Shown: positions 17,219 to 27,633, counted from the stretch's first letter. The stretch is DNA of 64,000 bases from Desertifilum tharense IPPAS B-1220 (GCF_001746915.1 NZ_MJGC01000022.1:62001-126000), one strand, 5' to 3'. Translations and numbers: made by a program. Notes: a model not told the origin generated them from the letters alone.

Positions 17219-20200
17219 TTAGTTAATGAGGGCGAGTGTGGTTTCGATCCAATCTTCGTTGAAGACGAGTTGATAAATGGGGTTGTTGACTTGGAGGTAG
17301 TTGTCTCGCTTGACGACTAAGCCAGACATGAGGAGTTCTATGGCTTCTGGAGTGTCGGTGGCGGGGATTTTGCCCTGGTTTAAGATTTGGCGGTATAGTG
17401 CCAGTCGTTGGACGGCTTTGGGTCGATCGATTAGCAGGCGATCGCGGATTGTGGTTAAATGTTCGGGTTGGTCTTGGGCTTCCCAATTTTCGATGATTTG
17501 CGATCGCACTAAGGCTTCTACCCAGGCGGCTTCATCGTTAGGGGGGATGGGGGAGTCGGATGTGCAGATCAGCTTGCAGAGTTTTTGCGTCAGAAAAGGC
17601 TGTCCCCCCGTCCAAGCGATCGCTTCTTTGAGGAGGGTTTGCGGGTTGGAGACGCGCTGGGTAAGGCCTTGGAGTAGGGGTTGGGCTTCATGGACTTGAA
17701 AACCATTGAGTGGAATGGCTTGACCGACATTAAAGGGCGTACGCTGTTTATCTTGAATTAGTTGAGAGGGGGTAGCTACGCCTAATAAGACGAAGTTGAG
17801 GCGCTGGTAGTCGGGAGTGTCGGCGCGTTTGTTATAGCAAGTGCGGATGATGCCAAAAAATGGGCTGCTGTCAAAGGATAGATCGATCAGGCTATCGATT
17901 TCGTCAATGAAGATAATAATGGGGGTGGCAATCGAGGGTAAGATGACTTCGTTGATACATTCAGATAAGCGCTGAATGGGCGATAAAATATTGCGATCGC
18001 GCCACCAAGCCCGGATATTCACAGTTTTGGAAAGTTGCAAGCCGCTGACTAACAAGTACGCAAAACCTGCATACCACTGTTCTAGGGTAGCTTGGGAACT
18101 GCTGAGAACTGAAATATCGAGGGCAGCACAGGTAAAGCCTTCTGCTTGCATTTTTTTCATGGTTTGGACGCGCAAGCTAGACTTACCCATTTGACGAGTA
18201 TTTAAGACGTAACACAGTTGTCCTAATTTCAAGGCTTTATAAAGATGTCGGTCTGCGGAACGGACAACATAAGTGGGCGCATCTAGGGGCAAGCTACCGC
18301 CGATGTGATAATCGTAAGTTGAAGGGGCTTCAGCGCTTCTGAGTAAAGCGTTTTCTAAAACCAATTCTGCTTGCGTGGCTTTCAGCACTTTCACTGTACT
18401 GAGAAGTTCTTTGGTACGTTCCTCAACTTTTTGCTCTAGGGTTTGGTTATATTCTTCTAATTGGTTGTAGAGATGGGCATTTTCAATAGAAATTGCGGCT
18501 TGAGTGGCAATAATTTTTAAGGTTTCAATTCGGTCTGGAGTAAATGCGCCAGTGGCTAAGTTATTTTCTAAATAGAGAACTCCGGCGAGTCTGCCTTGGT
18601 TAAGCAGGGGAGTACAGAGGATGGATTTGGGTTGCAAGGCTAAAATATAGGCATCGCGAGTAAATGGGCCGTCTTCAGTCGCATCATTTAAAACCACATT
18701 TTCGCAGCTACGGACGACATAGTTAACAATTGCTGTGGAGAGAATGGGGGTTTGGGTGACAGGGTTAATCGCATCGATGGGAAGCGATTGGAGAATGTGG
18801 GTCGGTTCTAAATCGACTGTAGCTTCTGCTTCAATGGCCCAACGACCACTTTTGTCTAAAATCAAGAAACCCCGTTGCGCGCCTGCGTTAGCAATAACGG
18901 CTTTCATGACTTGGGTTAACAGTTGTTCTAAAACAATTTCGCCCGAAATCGCTTGAGAAGCTTTGAGAACAGCATCAAAATCTAGAACTTCTCCTGAGTG
19001 TTTTCCGGTTGTGGTAATGGGATGCAGCGTGGCATTTTGATTCTGAGAGGGGGCTGAATCTAGCCATTGGATGTATTTTCGCTCTAATGCTTCTACTTTG
19101 CTTTGGGCACCCCAAATCTGATATCCTTGGCGAGCTTTTTTGAGGTGAATTTGAGCAAATTCAGTCTTGTTTTGGGTTAGCCAAAAGTTAGCAATGAGTT
19201 CGTTGGCTAGGGCTTCTTCGTGGATAAATTCCTGTTGGTTGGCAGCTTGAATTGCCCGATCGTATAAACTCATGGTTTCATGGGTTTGTCCCAATAGACG
19301 ACTCATTTCAGCCGCAATTAACAGATATTGATGTTCAAAGTTTTCAGGACAGCGATCTGCCCATTTTTTTAATTGTTGTTGATTGGCTTCTAGTTTCTGT
19401 AAATAGGCTGTTTTTTCGGTTTCAGAAGCTTGAGAATAGAGGCTCAGAAGACTTAGGGAAGAATAAAAGTTATGTTTGGCAACCGAAATAGTACCGGGAA
19501 TAAAAGCTGTTAGTTTTTCAGTTTCTTCAAGTTCAGACAGGGTTACAGGTTGACCATATAAATAGAGAATTTGAGTTTTGAAAATATGATAAAAGCAAAT
19601 AGCCGCAAGGGTTTGCTCGGCTTGGCAAACCTCTATAAAACTAGCTTCGTCTATCTCTTCTGTGGCGAAGCAAAACTGGCTTTCAGTTAATCCTAATAAG
19701 TTTTGAATTAATATCTGAGCCGCAAGAATACAATTTTTTGCCCAGGTGTTTTGCGTTTTTTGAGCAAAGCTTAAAGCTTGAGAAGCTTCCTTTAAGAGGG
19801 ATTCTAAATTTCTACCCTGATAAATTAAGTTATACAAATTATAAGTATAAGTATAACCCGTAACTTGCAAGTCGCCTACTTGCAGTCCAGCCTCAATTCC
19901 TTCAATATTAATATTTTCAGAAAGATTAATATGCTTTAACCAAGGAGAAATTAAATTAGCATGAGCTTGGCTTACAACCGCTTTAGAAGCCAAATCATTA
20001 TAACGCTCGGCTAACTTCATTCCCAGAGAAGTATACTCGTAACCTGATTGATAATCTTGTAAAACATGAGCCACAATAAATGCCATAAATCCATAAACAG
20101 TTGCTGAGACAGAAGTATGACCATATTGCAAATTAAGATTAACAGCCTTTATTCCAATGATATTCATCAGAATTGGATCGATAATCCAAGCCGTAGGAAA

Positions 20201-22933
20201 AATACGAGAAAGAATTTTTAGGGCTGCCCCTTTCTCTATGATTTCCATTTCTGGAAGATTCTGTAAGGCGCTAATCTCTCGCAATCCCAAATTCTCTTTA
20301 TAGATTTGAATTTCCCGATCGAAAGCCGCCTGATAATTTTCAGTTGGCAAAGTAACTCCTAGGGTGTTTAAGACAGTTAATCCCAATTCAATTGATTCTT
20401 TGTATTTTGCCAACAAAGTATATTGATTAATTTGCAGATAATAAAATTCTGAACTGTCAAAGCTTGATTTTGCTTGCTGGATAGATTGTTCGATTAATTC
20501 TTGCGATCGCTCAATATTTCCAACTAAATATTCAACTTCTGCAAGTTCCTTATAAAGGTCAAGCGCCATTGGATAGCGTTCTTGCCAAATGTTTCCAGGA
20601 CAAATATCTTTAGCAAGATTCAAGTAAGTTTCAGCCGCTTTATAAGCAGTGGCTTGTTTAGCTTGCTTGCCCGCTTTTAAGTTTAACTCTGTCAGTTCCC
20701 ATTTTTCGCGATCGCTCTCCAGCAAAACCCGCCCCAGGTTTAAGCGATCGACCAAAGTAAACAAGTTTTTACCAACCACAGGTTTACGAAGATTGGCTAA
20801 CAATAATTGACCTAATTTGAGATGAACTTGCTGCTGGCGATCGCCATCCATTAAAGCATAAGCCGCCTGTTGAACGCGGTCATGCTGAAATCTATATTTA
20901 TTGACCACCAAAGCCGATTCTAAAGGAATTTCAGAGTTGCTAACTTCTAGGGGAGAACTGGGTTGAATCAAACCCAACTGAATCGCCAAAAAAAGACTTT
21001 CAAACATTTGAGGAGGCGACAGTTGTCCCACTTGAGCCAATTCCCCCAAATCGAAATCAGTGCCAATACAAGCAGCCAGAGACAAAGCTTCTTGTGTCGC
21101 TTCTGGCAACTTCTTCAACTTATCAATCATCAAATCAACAACATTGTCAGTAATGCCCAATCTTTCAATCGCCTGAATTTGCCATTGCCAGCATTGGCGA
21201 TCGCGATCGAAGACGAGCAACTGTTCTTGATAAATCGTTTTCAGAAACTCATTAATGAAAAAAGGATTGCCAGAAGTCTTTTTAAAAACCAATTCTGCCA
21301 GAGGTTTGACACCCTCTCGATCTTGGTGTAGCGCATCCGCCAGCAATTGAGCAATTTCCTCAAGCTGCAAAGGCGTCAGCGTCAGCGTATTGACAATCGC
21401 CCCTTGCTCTTGGAGGCGATCGCGCATTTTAATTAAAGGATGATCCTCATCGACTTCGCGATCGCGGTAGGCACCAATACACATCAGATAGCCCAGATCG
21501 CGATCGCTCATCACCTCCAACAGCCTCAGCGTTGCAGAATCTGCCCATTGCAGATCGTCAAGGAAGATCGCCAACGGGTGCGCCTTCTGGCAAAACACCT
21601 GCAAGAAATTGAGAAAGACCGTATTAAATCGATTTCGCGTCTCTGTGGGTTCTAGAAGCTGCAAGGGGGGCTGAGAACCGACAATCAGTTCAATTTCGGG
21701 GATAACATCAATCATCGCCTGTCCATTGACCCCAAACGCCGCTAATAGCCTCTCGCGCCACCCTGCCAACTCCGCATCGCTTTCCGTCAGCAATTGCTGT
21801 ACTAGGGATCGAAACGCAGAGGCGATCGCGCTATAGGGAATATTGCGCTGAAACTGCTCAAACTTACCCGCAATAAAATATCCCCGTTGTTGGGTAATCG
21901 GCTTATAGAGTTCTTGCACCAGAACCGACTTGCCAATTCCCGCATAGCCAGCCACCAAAACCATCTCCGTCGATCTTCGCCCCGTGCGGTCTATAATTCT
22001 TTGGAAAGTGGAAAGTAACGTAGAAATTTCCAGATCTCGCCCATACAATTTTTGAGGAATCGTCAAGCGATCGGAAACATCGTAACGGGCTAAGGGAAAC
22101 TCCACAATCATCCCGCTTTGCTGAAACTGCTGCCAGCATTGTTCGAGATCCGCCTGAATCCCCAGCGCATTTTGATAGCGTTCCTCTGCGGTTTTTGCCA
22201 ACAACTTCATCACAATCTTAGAGACTGCGATCGGCACCTCTGGGTTAACGCGCTGGGGCGGAATGGGAGGCTTGGCAATATGACAGTGAATCAACTCTAA
22301 GAGATCGTCTGTAACAAACGGCGCTTTGCGAGTTAACAAGCGATATAAGGTTGCCCCAAAAGAATAAAAATCTGTACTGCGATCGATAAAGCGATTCATT
22401 CTCCCGGTTTGTTCCGGCGACATATAAGCCAAAGTCCCTTCTAGGAGATTGGGATTTTTGAGCGTCGGATTTTCGCGATTAAATGGGGTAGAAATGCCAA
22501 AATCAATCAGCTTAACTTGTCCAGTTTGGGGATTGTAAACAATATTGGACGGATTAATATCTTTATGAATAATATTAGCCGCATGAATTTGGGCGATCGC
22601 CCCGCAAATCTTCACCACCAAGGGCAAAGCTTCCGCCAGCAAGAACGATCGAGACTGCAACCAAACCTCAAGCGACTCTCCACCAAAATCCTCTAAAACC
22701 ATTACCATTGTATTGCGATTGGGAAATAGGTCATAAGCCTTAATTGCCCCATCAACATCCAAAGCGCGGGTAATTTCATACTCCCGCTTATAGCGCGCGA
22801 TCGCCAAAGGACTCGGATACTCTGCTTTCAAGATTTTGAGAACAACGGGTCGATTGTTCAAGGTATCAACAGCCCGATAAACCAAAGAACTATCGCTTTC
22901 ATGAATTTTGGTAAGAATCTGATAACGATCCAT
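17219..22933 (-). CDS. Giant Ser/Thr kinase - AAA_16 ATPase - helical repeats - GAF - AAA_35 fusion
   Basis: 1904 residues. Order: Ser/Thr protein kinase (about 1-270; ATP-site K in VVLKIL, catalytic [25 protein letters not shown]). AAA_16/STAND ATPase (about 285-560; Walker [11 protein letters not shown], Walker [12 protein letters not shown]). Helical TPR-like region (about 600-1330). GAF (about 1345-1510). Coiled coil ([20 protein letters not shown]). AAA_35 (about 1545-1895; [24 protein letters not shown]). Family knowledge: the first four parts match the large cyanobacterial kinase/ATPase/GAF sensors that normally end in a histidine kinase. Here no DHp or HATPase is present and AAA_35 takes its place. 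The kinase motifs look active. It is cytoplasmic, and the stimulus is unknown. Confidence 0.9.
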   Translation of the reverse strand: MDRYQILTKIHESDSSLVYRAVDTLNNRPVVLKILKAEYPSPLAIARYKREYEITRALDVDGAIKAYDLFPNRNTMVMVLEDFGGESLEVWLQSRSFLLAEALPLVVKICGAIAQIHAANIIHKDINPSNIVYNPQTGQVKLIDFGISTPFNRENPTLKNPNLLEGTLAYMSPEQTGRMNRFIDRSTDFYSFGATLYRLLTRKAPFVTDDLLELIHCHIAKPPIPPQRVNPEVPIAVSKIVMKLLAKTAEERYQNALGIQADLEQCWQQFQQSGMIVEFPLARYDVSDRLTIPQKLYGRDLEISTLLSTFQRIIDRTGRRSTEMVLVAGYAGIGKSVLVQELYKPITQQRGYFIAGKFEQFQRNIPYSAIASAFRSLVQQLLTESDAELAGWRERLLAAFGVNGQAMIDVIPEIELIVGSQPPLQLLEPTETRNRFNTVFLNFLQVFCQKAHPLAIFLDDLQWADSATLRLLEVMSDRDLGYLMCIGAYRDREVDEDHPLIKMRDRLQEQGAIVNTLTLTPLQLEEIAQLLADALHQDREGVKPLAELVFKKTSGNPFFINEFLKTIYQEQLLVFDRDRQCWQWQIQAIERLGITDNVVDLMIDKLKKLPEATQEALSLAACIGTDFDLGELAQVGQLSPPQMFESLFLAIQLGLIQPSSPLEVSNSEIPLESALVVNKYRFQHDRVQQAAYALMDGDRQQQVHLKLGQLLLANLRKPVVGKNLFTLVDRLNLGRVLLESDREKWELTELNLKAGKQAKQATAYKAAETYLNLAKDICPGNIWQERYPMALDLYKELAEVEYLVGNIERSQELIEQSIQQAKSSFDSSEFYYLQINQYTLLAKYKESIELGLTVLNTLGVTLPTENYQAAFDREIQIYKENLGLREISALQNLPEMEIIEKGAALKILSRIFPTAWIIDPILMNIIGIKAVNLNLQYGHTSVSATVYGFMAFIVAHVLQDYQSGYEYTSLGMKLAERYNDLASKAVVSQAHANLISPWLKHINLSENINIEGIEAGLQVGDLQVTGYTYTYNLYNLIYQGRNLESLLKEASQALSFAQKTQNTWAKNCILAAQILIQNLLGLTESQFCFATEEIDEASFIEVCQAEQTLAAICFYHIFKTQILYLYGQPVTLSELEETEKLTAFIPGTISVAKHNFYSSLSLLSLYSQASETEKTAYLQKLEANQQQLKKWADRCPENFEHQYLLIAAEMSRLLGQTHETMSLYDRAIQAANQQEFIHEEALANELIANFWLTQNKTEFAQIHLKKARQGYQIWGAQSKVEALERKYIQWLDSAPSQNQNATLHPITTTGKHSGEVLDFDAVLKASQAISGEIVLEQLLTQVMKAVIANAGAQRGFLILDKSGRWAIEAEATVDLEPTHILQSLPIDAINPVTQTPILSTAIVNYVVRSCENVVLNDATEDGPFTRDAYILALQPKSILCTPLLNQGRLAGVLYLENNLATGAFTPDRIETLKIIATQAAISIENAHLYNQLEEYNQTLEQKVEERTKELLSTVKVLKATQAELVLENALLRSAEAPSTYDYHIGGSLPLDAPTYVVRSADRHLYKALKLGQLCYVLNTRQMGKSSLRVQTMKKMQAEGFTCAALDISVLSSSQATLEQWYAGFAYLLVSGLQLSKTVNIRAWWRDRNILSPIQRLSECINEVILPSIATPIIIFIDEIDSLIDLSFDSSPFFGIIRTCYNKRADTPDYQRLNFVLLGVATPSQLIQDKQRTPFNVGQAIPLNGFQVHEAQPLLQGLTQRVSNPQTLLKEAIAWTGGQPFLTQKLCKLICTSDSPIPPNDEAAWVEALVRSQIIENWEAQDQPEHLTTIRDRLLIDRPKAVQRLALYRQILNQGKIPATDTPEAIELLMSGLVVKRDNYLQVNNPIYQLVFNEDWIETTLALIN

Positions 22934-22994
22934 CTTTTCTCCCCTCTTGGGTTAATTCTGACACTTCCCCCGCAAAGTCTCTAGCATCCCTGAA

Positions 22995-23196
22995 AGTGTT
23001 GGGTTTCACTGCGTTCTACCCAACCTACCACTCATATTTTCACGCCCGGTAAATGGTAGGTTGGGTCAATGACCCAACATCCCCCACGAAGCCTCTAGGC
23101 TTGTTGAGGATGTTGGGTTTCACTGCGTTCTACCCAACCTACCAGAGTTTATGCGTTTGGGTTTCACTGCGTTCTACCCAACCTACTCAACTTACC
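22995..23196. repeat. REP-like array downstream of the RAYT gene
   Basis: Alternating hairpins: type A GTTGGGTTTCACTGCG/TTCTACCCAACCTAC (three copies) and type B GGTAGGTTGGGTC/GACCCAACATCC (one copy), with spacer words CTCATATTTTCACGCCC and CCCCCACGAAGCC. The array lies between the kinase start and the transposase stop. Confidence 0.85.
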
Positions 23197-23211
23197 AAGA
23201 TTTAGGGATTG

Positions 23212-23751
23212 TTATTCAAAGCCAACCCCCACCGGAAACGACATTTCAGCCATTCCCCAGTCCTCCTCATATTGTCCCGCTTCCACAAACCGTCGAAAAC
23301 TTGAATAAGGCCATTCTCGCGCAGCCGTTACCAATCCATGTTTAACCGGATTAAAGTGAATATAATCTACATGGTTGCTAAAGTCGCGATCGTCCCGAAT
23401 TTGATGTTCCCAAAACCGTCTTTGCCAAACAGCTTGTTCCTGTTTTTTGATACGCGATCGCGATCGCGGTTGTTTATAATGCTGCTGACAAGAGCGACTG
23501 AAATATTGTTTAATCAATCGCCAACGGGTTGAAAAATCTGCGCTGTCTGGCGGTAGAGTCCACAAGCAATGCAAATGATCGGGGAGAATTGCGATCGCGT
23601 CAATGTTAAAGGGATGACGTTGTTTAACGTGACGGAAGGCTTGACGTAATAAAGTGATGTTATCGGGAAGATGCAATATCTGCTGGCGCTGATAAGTAAC
23701 AACCGTAAAAAAGTAAGTAGCTCCAGGCATTCTAGCGCGGCGGTATCTCAT
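23212..23751 (-). CDS. REP-associated tyrosine transposase (RAYT, Y1/HUH family)
   Basis: A 179-residue IS200-like transposase. N-terminus MRYRRARMPGATYFFTVVTY is the standard RAYT opening. The HUH motif is H59-L-H61 (ILPDHLHCLW). The candidate catalytic tyrosine is Y130 (HVDYIHFNPVKHGLV), followed by WPYSSF. Length and motifs are complete, so it is plausibly active. Family knowledge: RAYTs cut and join single-stranded REP palindromes and are usually single-copy, flanked by REPs. Both sides here carry REP-like arrays. The ATG lies within the repeat word CTCATATTTTCACG (read on plus), so its start region is part of the repeat sequence. Confidence 0.92.
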   Translation of the reverse strand: MRYRRARMPGATYFFTVVTYQRQQILHLPDNITLLRQAFRHVKQRHPFNIDAIAILPDHLHCLWTLPPDSADFSTRWRLIKQYFSRSCQQHYKQPRSRSRIKKQEQAVWQRRFWEHQIRDDRDFSNHVDYIHFNPVKHGLVTAAREWPYSSFRRFVEAGQYEEDWGMAEMSFPVGVGFE

Positions 23752-24181
23752 ATTTTCACGCCCGGTAAATGGTAGGTTGGGTCAATGACCCAACATCCCC
23801 CACGAAGCCTCTAGGATTGTTGAGGATGTTGGGTTTCACTGCGTTCTACCCAACCTACCACGGTTCATCTTCCTTGTAAGGATGTTGGGTTTCACTGCGT
23901 TCTACCCAACCTACCACTCATATTTTCACGCCCGGTAAATGGTAGGTTGGGTCGCTGACCCAACATCCCCCACGAAGCCTCTAGGATTGTTGAGGATGTT
24001 GGGTTTCACTGCGTTCTACCCAACCTACCACTCATATTTTCACGCCCGGTAAATGGTAGGTTGGGTCGTTGACCCAACATCCCCCACGAAGCTTCTAGAT
24101 TATTGAGGATGTTGGGTTTCACTGCGTTCTACCCAACCTACCAGAGTTTATGCGTTTGGGTTTAATTGCGTTCTAGACAAC
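23746..24181. repeat. REP-like array upstream of the RAYT gene
   Basis: At least three compound units. Each contains CTCATATTTTCACGCCCGG, a type B hairpin (GGTAGGTTGGGTCAATGACC and variants), CCCCCACGAAGCC and a type A hairpin (GTTGGGTTTCACTGCG with TTCTACCCAACC). The loop of type B varies between units (CAAT, CGCT, CGTT) while stems stay paired. A decayed copy ends the array at the amidohydrolase stop. Confidence 0.9.
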
Positions 24182-25267
24182 CTACGGGGTTAGGTGATAA
24201 AAACGCTTTGGGTTATCCCAAACAATTTTATGGATGATTTCTGGAGACAGTTGGGTTTCTAGGGCAACCACTTCCGCGACTCCATTCGGTCTATGATCCA
24301 TGTGAGGATAGTCTGAACCAAAGATTAGATTATCTGCACCGATCGCATCGATGAATTGAGCTAAATAAGGCTCATTCGGTTCCATTGCAATAAAGCACTG
24401 GCGGCGAAAATATTCCGAAGGCTTCAGCTTGACGCGATCGCCAACTTCCCAGCGCAAATCCTCATATTCGCGATCGAGTCGCCACAGCCAGTAAGGAATC
24501 CAACCGCATCCCGATTCTAGCAACCCGACTTTGAGCTGAGGATGGCGCTCTAAAACGCCTCCTTCAATTAAAGCCAGCAATGCCATCATCTGTTCCATTG
24601 GATGCGAACAAGCATGGAGTGCAAAACGGGTTTCAAAGCGATCGCTTCCCGCAGTTGGCGAACGGCTATGCGTCCCTTCGTGCAAGCTGACAGAAATTTC
24701 CAAGGCTTCGCACGCACTCCAAAACGGTTCGTAAGCGCGATCGCTCAAAATTCGCCCTTTCACTGGATTTGGTCGTAAAAATACGGCTTTCCAACCCCAA
24801 TCAGCAATGCGTTCTAACTCTGGTACCATCTCCTCTGGTGCGTGGGGATTCACCACCCCCACCCCGCGCAAGATTTGTGGGTTGTAGCTGCAAAAATCCT
24901 GCAACCAGTTATTATAAGCCCGTACATAGGCCCCGGCGAGTTGCGGCGCGATCGCATCCATACCAATCACCCAAGAAAAATAGGTGGGATAGATAAAAGC
25001 AATATCAACCCCCATTTGGTACATCGCTTGCACCTGAGATTCCGCATCAAACTGATTCAACCACGATCGCGGATGAGATGCGATCGCCTGTTGTCCGGCT
25101 TCCTGGCGCAGGCGTTCGGAATGGGGATTAACAATCGATTCTCCTTTAATCTTGAGATCCGCAGATAAAGCAAAACCTCGAAACGCCGGTTCCAGATACT
25201 GCAACCACATCTGGTGCGGTTCGTAAACATGAGAATCAGCATCGATAATTTGATAACCGTTGAGCAT
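24182..25267 (-). CDS. Amidohydrolase-family metal-dependent hydrolase (TIM barrel)
   Basis: A 361-residue protein of the amidohydrolase-2 type (ACMSD-like). It begins IIDADSHVYEP, which supplies an HXE-like or DxH metal pair. It continues with SLHEGTHSRS, HACSHPMEQM and the C-terminal metal aspartate in IFGSDYPHMDH. Family knowledge: members carry out hydrolysis or non-oxidative decarboxylation with one divalent metal in the cytoplasm. The substrate is not predictable. The start lies only 9 bp after the stop of the YcaO gene, so the two are almost certainly co-transcribed. That suggests it acts on, or trims, a product of the cyclodehydratase. The 3' end borders the REP array. Confidence 0.85.
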   Translation of the reverse strand: MLNGYQIIDADSHVYEPHQMWLQYLEPAFRGFALSADLKIKGESIVNPHSERLRQEAGQQAIASHPRSWLNQFDAESQVQAMYQMGVDIAFIYPTYFSWVIGMDAIAPQLAGAYVRAYNNWLQDFCSYNPQILRGVGVVNPHAPEEMVPELERIADWGWKAVFLRPNPVKGRILSDRAYEPFWSACEALEISVSLHEGTHSRSPTAGSDRFETRFALHACSHPMEQMMALLALIEGGVLERHPQLKVGLLESGCGWIPYWLWRLDREYEDLRWEVGDRVKLKPSEYFRRQCFIAMEPNEPYLAQFIDAIGADNLIFGSDYPHMDHRPNGVAEVVALETQLSPEIIHKIVWDNPKRFYHLTP

Positions 25268-25276
25268 ACATCCTCC

Positions 25277-27532
25277 TCAAAGCCAAATGGGTACTGGATT
25301 CAACATCTCTTCCGCGATCGCCTTTTCTAGCCATCCCAGTTGCACCGGAACTTCGTATAATCGTCCGGGGGCGAGGCGTTTCCAGAAGTGGCGCATTCCG
25401 GGAATGATGACTTTAACGACTCTTAAGCCAATGTCAGGACGGGTTTGATCGAGAACGAGCATTTCCATACCTTTTTGCTCGACAATCTGCTGACAGCGTT
25501 TGAGATCCTCTAGCAAATCGGAAGTCGGGGTATAGGGATAGTCGCAAGCACGTTTAACGGGGAGTTGCGCGGAGGGGGTTAAGTAGGGTTGGTTGGCGAC
25601 TGTGGCAGTTTTCCACCAGTGGATGACGGGCGGATCGGCAGAAGTGGCGTATTGCGTGGAACCATCGGCGTTAGCATTTAAAACGGGGGGAAGCAGTTGA
25701 TTGACTTCGGTTAGCGCTCTTTGGATGGCTAATTTGGGATCGAAATGGCTGCCAAAACCGAGGATAATATCTTCAATTTCGCGATCGCGCCGACGGCTAA
25801 TGGCTGCAAAGGTCGGAATTTGTAAATCGCTGGTGATGTCGAGAACCCAAAGCTGGCGATGAATGGAGCGATAATACTCGATTAAATCTTGAAAATACGA
25901 TTCTGCAAAGCTGGCTAAATCTACCCCAGGTCGAGAAATGCGGTTATACCACCACAGCGCCACGCTATCTCGCTCGACCAATTCCATAAAGCCCTGTAAG
26001 ATAGCTTCTTCTAGGGTATTTCCTGCCGCACAACCGTTGGTATCGGCCCAACAATCGGCTTGGGAGGGTTGCGGATAGCCAAAATAACAATAGGCTGTTG
26101 GCAGATATTTAAAGGTTTGGTGGGTTAAAGACCAAACGGGCGTCCATTCAATGTCTCGCGTTTCATCAAAGGGGGCGGGAACGCGCTGAAAAACGCTCTG
26201 ACATTGGGCGTTCCATTCCTGGCGGGTGGCATATTGTTGTTGGCTAAAGTTTAAGCAATGGTTGGGATGAATGGCTTGTTCTCCCAACTGTTGGTAGCTG
26301 CTTTGAATTCGCAATTCATCGCCTTGAAAAACGCCAGAGTACCGTTCGATGGCTTCGCAGAAAGCGCTGGCTTTGGCTTGTGTCTCTGTTCTTCCCTTTC
26401 CGGCGCTTCTTCCGCCGATATTCTGTTGCAATAACCGGAATTCATCAAATAGGGAGGCGAAATGATGTTTGGCGAAATAGGTGGGCGTTAAACCGTTAGT
26501 ATTGCCAGATAGTTTCCCTAATTCGCGGACAATGCCGGTAATGGGGCTAATGTGATATTGATAGCGCTCTAAGGTTTCTTCTGGAGAAACGCCGCGATGT
26601 CCCCCATCGGTTATAAACTTTTTGGGGCGGCTTCCCAAAATCAGGGGTAAAGGCTGACGGTGTTCGGGTTTGAGAATGCCGCAACAGGGACATTGGGGGC
26701 GTTTGATTAAGGGATGCTTGCGGGTTTCTAAGGTGAAGGGGTGATATTCAAGCAACACCCCTTGCAAGGCTTGAGGGCTTTTTTGGATAATCCATTTCAG
26801 AACCTCGGTTGCTGCGATCGCTATGGCGGTTTGTTGAGTGGAAGGCAATTCCATTAAAGGGGGCATCGGGGAAGCGATCGCGCTCTGCCGTTTTTGGATA
26901 AACTGTGCGATGGGTCGGTTGCCTTGCAAGCGTTGCGCTAAACATTGCCAGCAACCTGTTTCTGGGGTTTGGAAGATGGGGCCGATCCACAGGGATGTCC
27001 CCAGGGGTTTCACCAACATCCAAGGGCGCGATCGCCTCTGGTTTTTCAGGTTAATCTCGCTTAATTCGGCCCGCAGATAGTCATCGGTTACAATCATCTC
27101 AAAATCTCCGTCCTCGGCGACCTGAATTTGTAACGATTGCAACACCTCAATCAGTCCCGATGCGGATGCGTTCCCCAACGCTTTGACGCTGACTGCGGTA
27201 CTTTGCAACCGAGCATTGGCGACTTGAGGATCGACCTTGAGAACCTCGCTGAATAGGGATAAATTGGCAGATAATGGGGTTTCGCTTTCCATTAAATAGC
27301 CCTGCTTTTCCAACTCCATCAGGGCATAATAAACATAGGGCGCGCTTAAGCGTTCCTGAAGCTGTTCCACAACTTCATCTGTGGTGCGAGTTCCATCGAG
27401 TAGGGGACACAGATCCTGATAAAGGCGATCGCTTAAAACCACCGCCCCCCGTTCGGATAAAAGAAAGACTCCCTCATCCTCCACAACCTCAATCCGAAAT
27501 TGAGTCTTAAACCTAGGTTTTCTGAGCATCAT
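25277..27532 (-). CDS. TOMM/RiPP cyclodehydratase: leader-binding, ThiF-like and YcaO fusion
   Basis: 751 residues. Residues 1-85 resemble a PqqD-like RiPP recognition element (winged helix, LDGTRTTDEVVEQL, ALMELEKQGYL). Residues about 90-300 are an E1/ThiF-like part with a probable zinc site from C194-x2-C197 and C281-x2-C284. Residues about 320-751 are YcaO, with the ATP/Mg signature SAGKGRTETQAKASAFCEAI (376-395), the FMELVERDSVALWW helix and QRALTEVNQ. Family knowledge: these fused enzymes phosphorylate backbone amides and cyclise Cys/Ser/Thr of a precursor peptide to azolines. The C-terminus ends NPVPIWL rather than a clean PxPxP. No dehydrogenase gene or obvious precursor is nearby. Start at ATG 27532; a second ATG follows directly. 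Confidence 0.88.
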   Translation of the reverse strand: MMLRKPRFKTQFRIEVVEDEGVFLLSERGAVVLSDRLYQDLCPLLDGTRTTDEVVEQLQERLSAPYVYYALMELEKQGYLMESETPLSANLSLFSEVLKVDPQVANARLQSTAVSVKALGNASASGLIEVLQSLQIQVAEDGDFEMIVTDDYLRAELSEINLKNQRRSRPWMLVKPLGTSLWIGPIFQTPETGCWQCLAQRLQGNRPIAQFIQKRQSAIASPMPPLMELPSTQQTAIAIAATEVLKWIIQKSPQALQGVLLEYHPFTLETRKHPLIKRPQCPCCGILKPEHRQPLPLILGSRPKKFITDGGHRGVSPEETLERYQYHISPITGIVRELGKLSGNTNGLTPTYFAKHHFASLFDEFRLLQQNIGGRSAGKGRTETQAKASAFCEAIERYSGVFQGDELRIQSSYQQLGEQAIHPNHCLNFSQQQYATRQEWNAQCQSVFQRVPAPFDETRDIEWTPVWSLTHQTFKYLPTAYCYFGYPQPSQADCWADTNGCAAGNTLEEAILQGFMELVERDSVALWWYNRISRPGVDLASFAESYFQDLIEYYRSIHRQLWVLDITSDLQIPTFAAISRRRDREIEDIILGFGSHFDPKLAIQRALTEVNQLLPPVLNANADGSTQYATSADPPVIHWWKTATVANQPYLTPSAQLPVKRACDYPYTPTSDLLEDLKRCQQIVEQKGMEMLVLDQTRPDIGLRVVKVIIPGMRHFWKRLAPGRLYEVPVQLGWLEKAIAEEMLNPVPIWL

Positions 27533-27537
27533 TGAGC

Positions 27538-27633
27538 TTATTCTCGATCCTGAGCTAGTCGGCTGGTATAGAACGCCAGGGAAACCTCACCCACTAGAAT
27601 TCCTGTTTGTGGCGTCCTCGAATTTTGGATCAT
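27538..27633 (-). CDS. Possible 31-residue ORF just upstream of the YcaO gene
   Basis: An ATG at 27633 opens a 31-codon frame ending 5 bp before the cyclodehydratase start. The product begins MIQNSRTPQTGILVG and ends RLAQDRE. It contains two Ser and three Thr but no Cys. There is no good Shine-Dalgarno. Position invites comparison with a RiPP precursor, but the composition is not typical of an azole precursor, and random occurrence is quite possible. Confidence 0.2.
   Translation of the reverse strand: MIQNSRTPQTGILVGEVSLAFYTSRLAQDRE

Noticed and set aside
16813..17320. Open frames through the 47-bp array
   Set aside because: The products are low-complexity echoes of the repeat and partly overlap the kinase gene.
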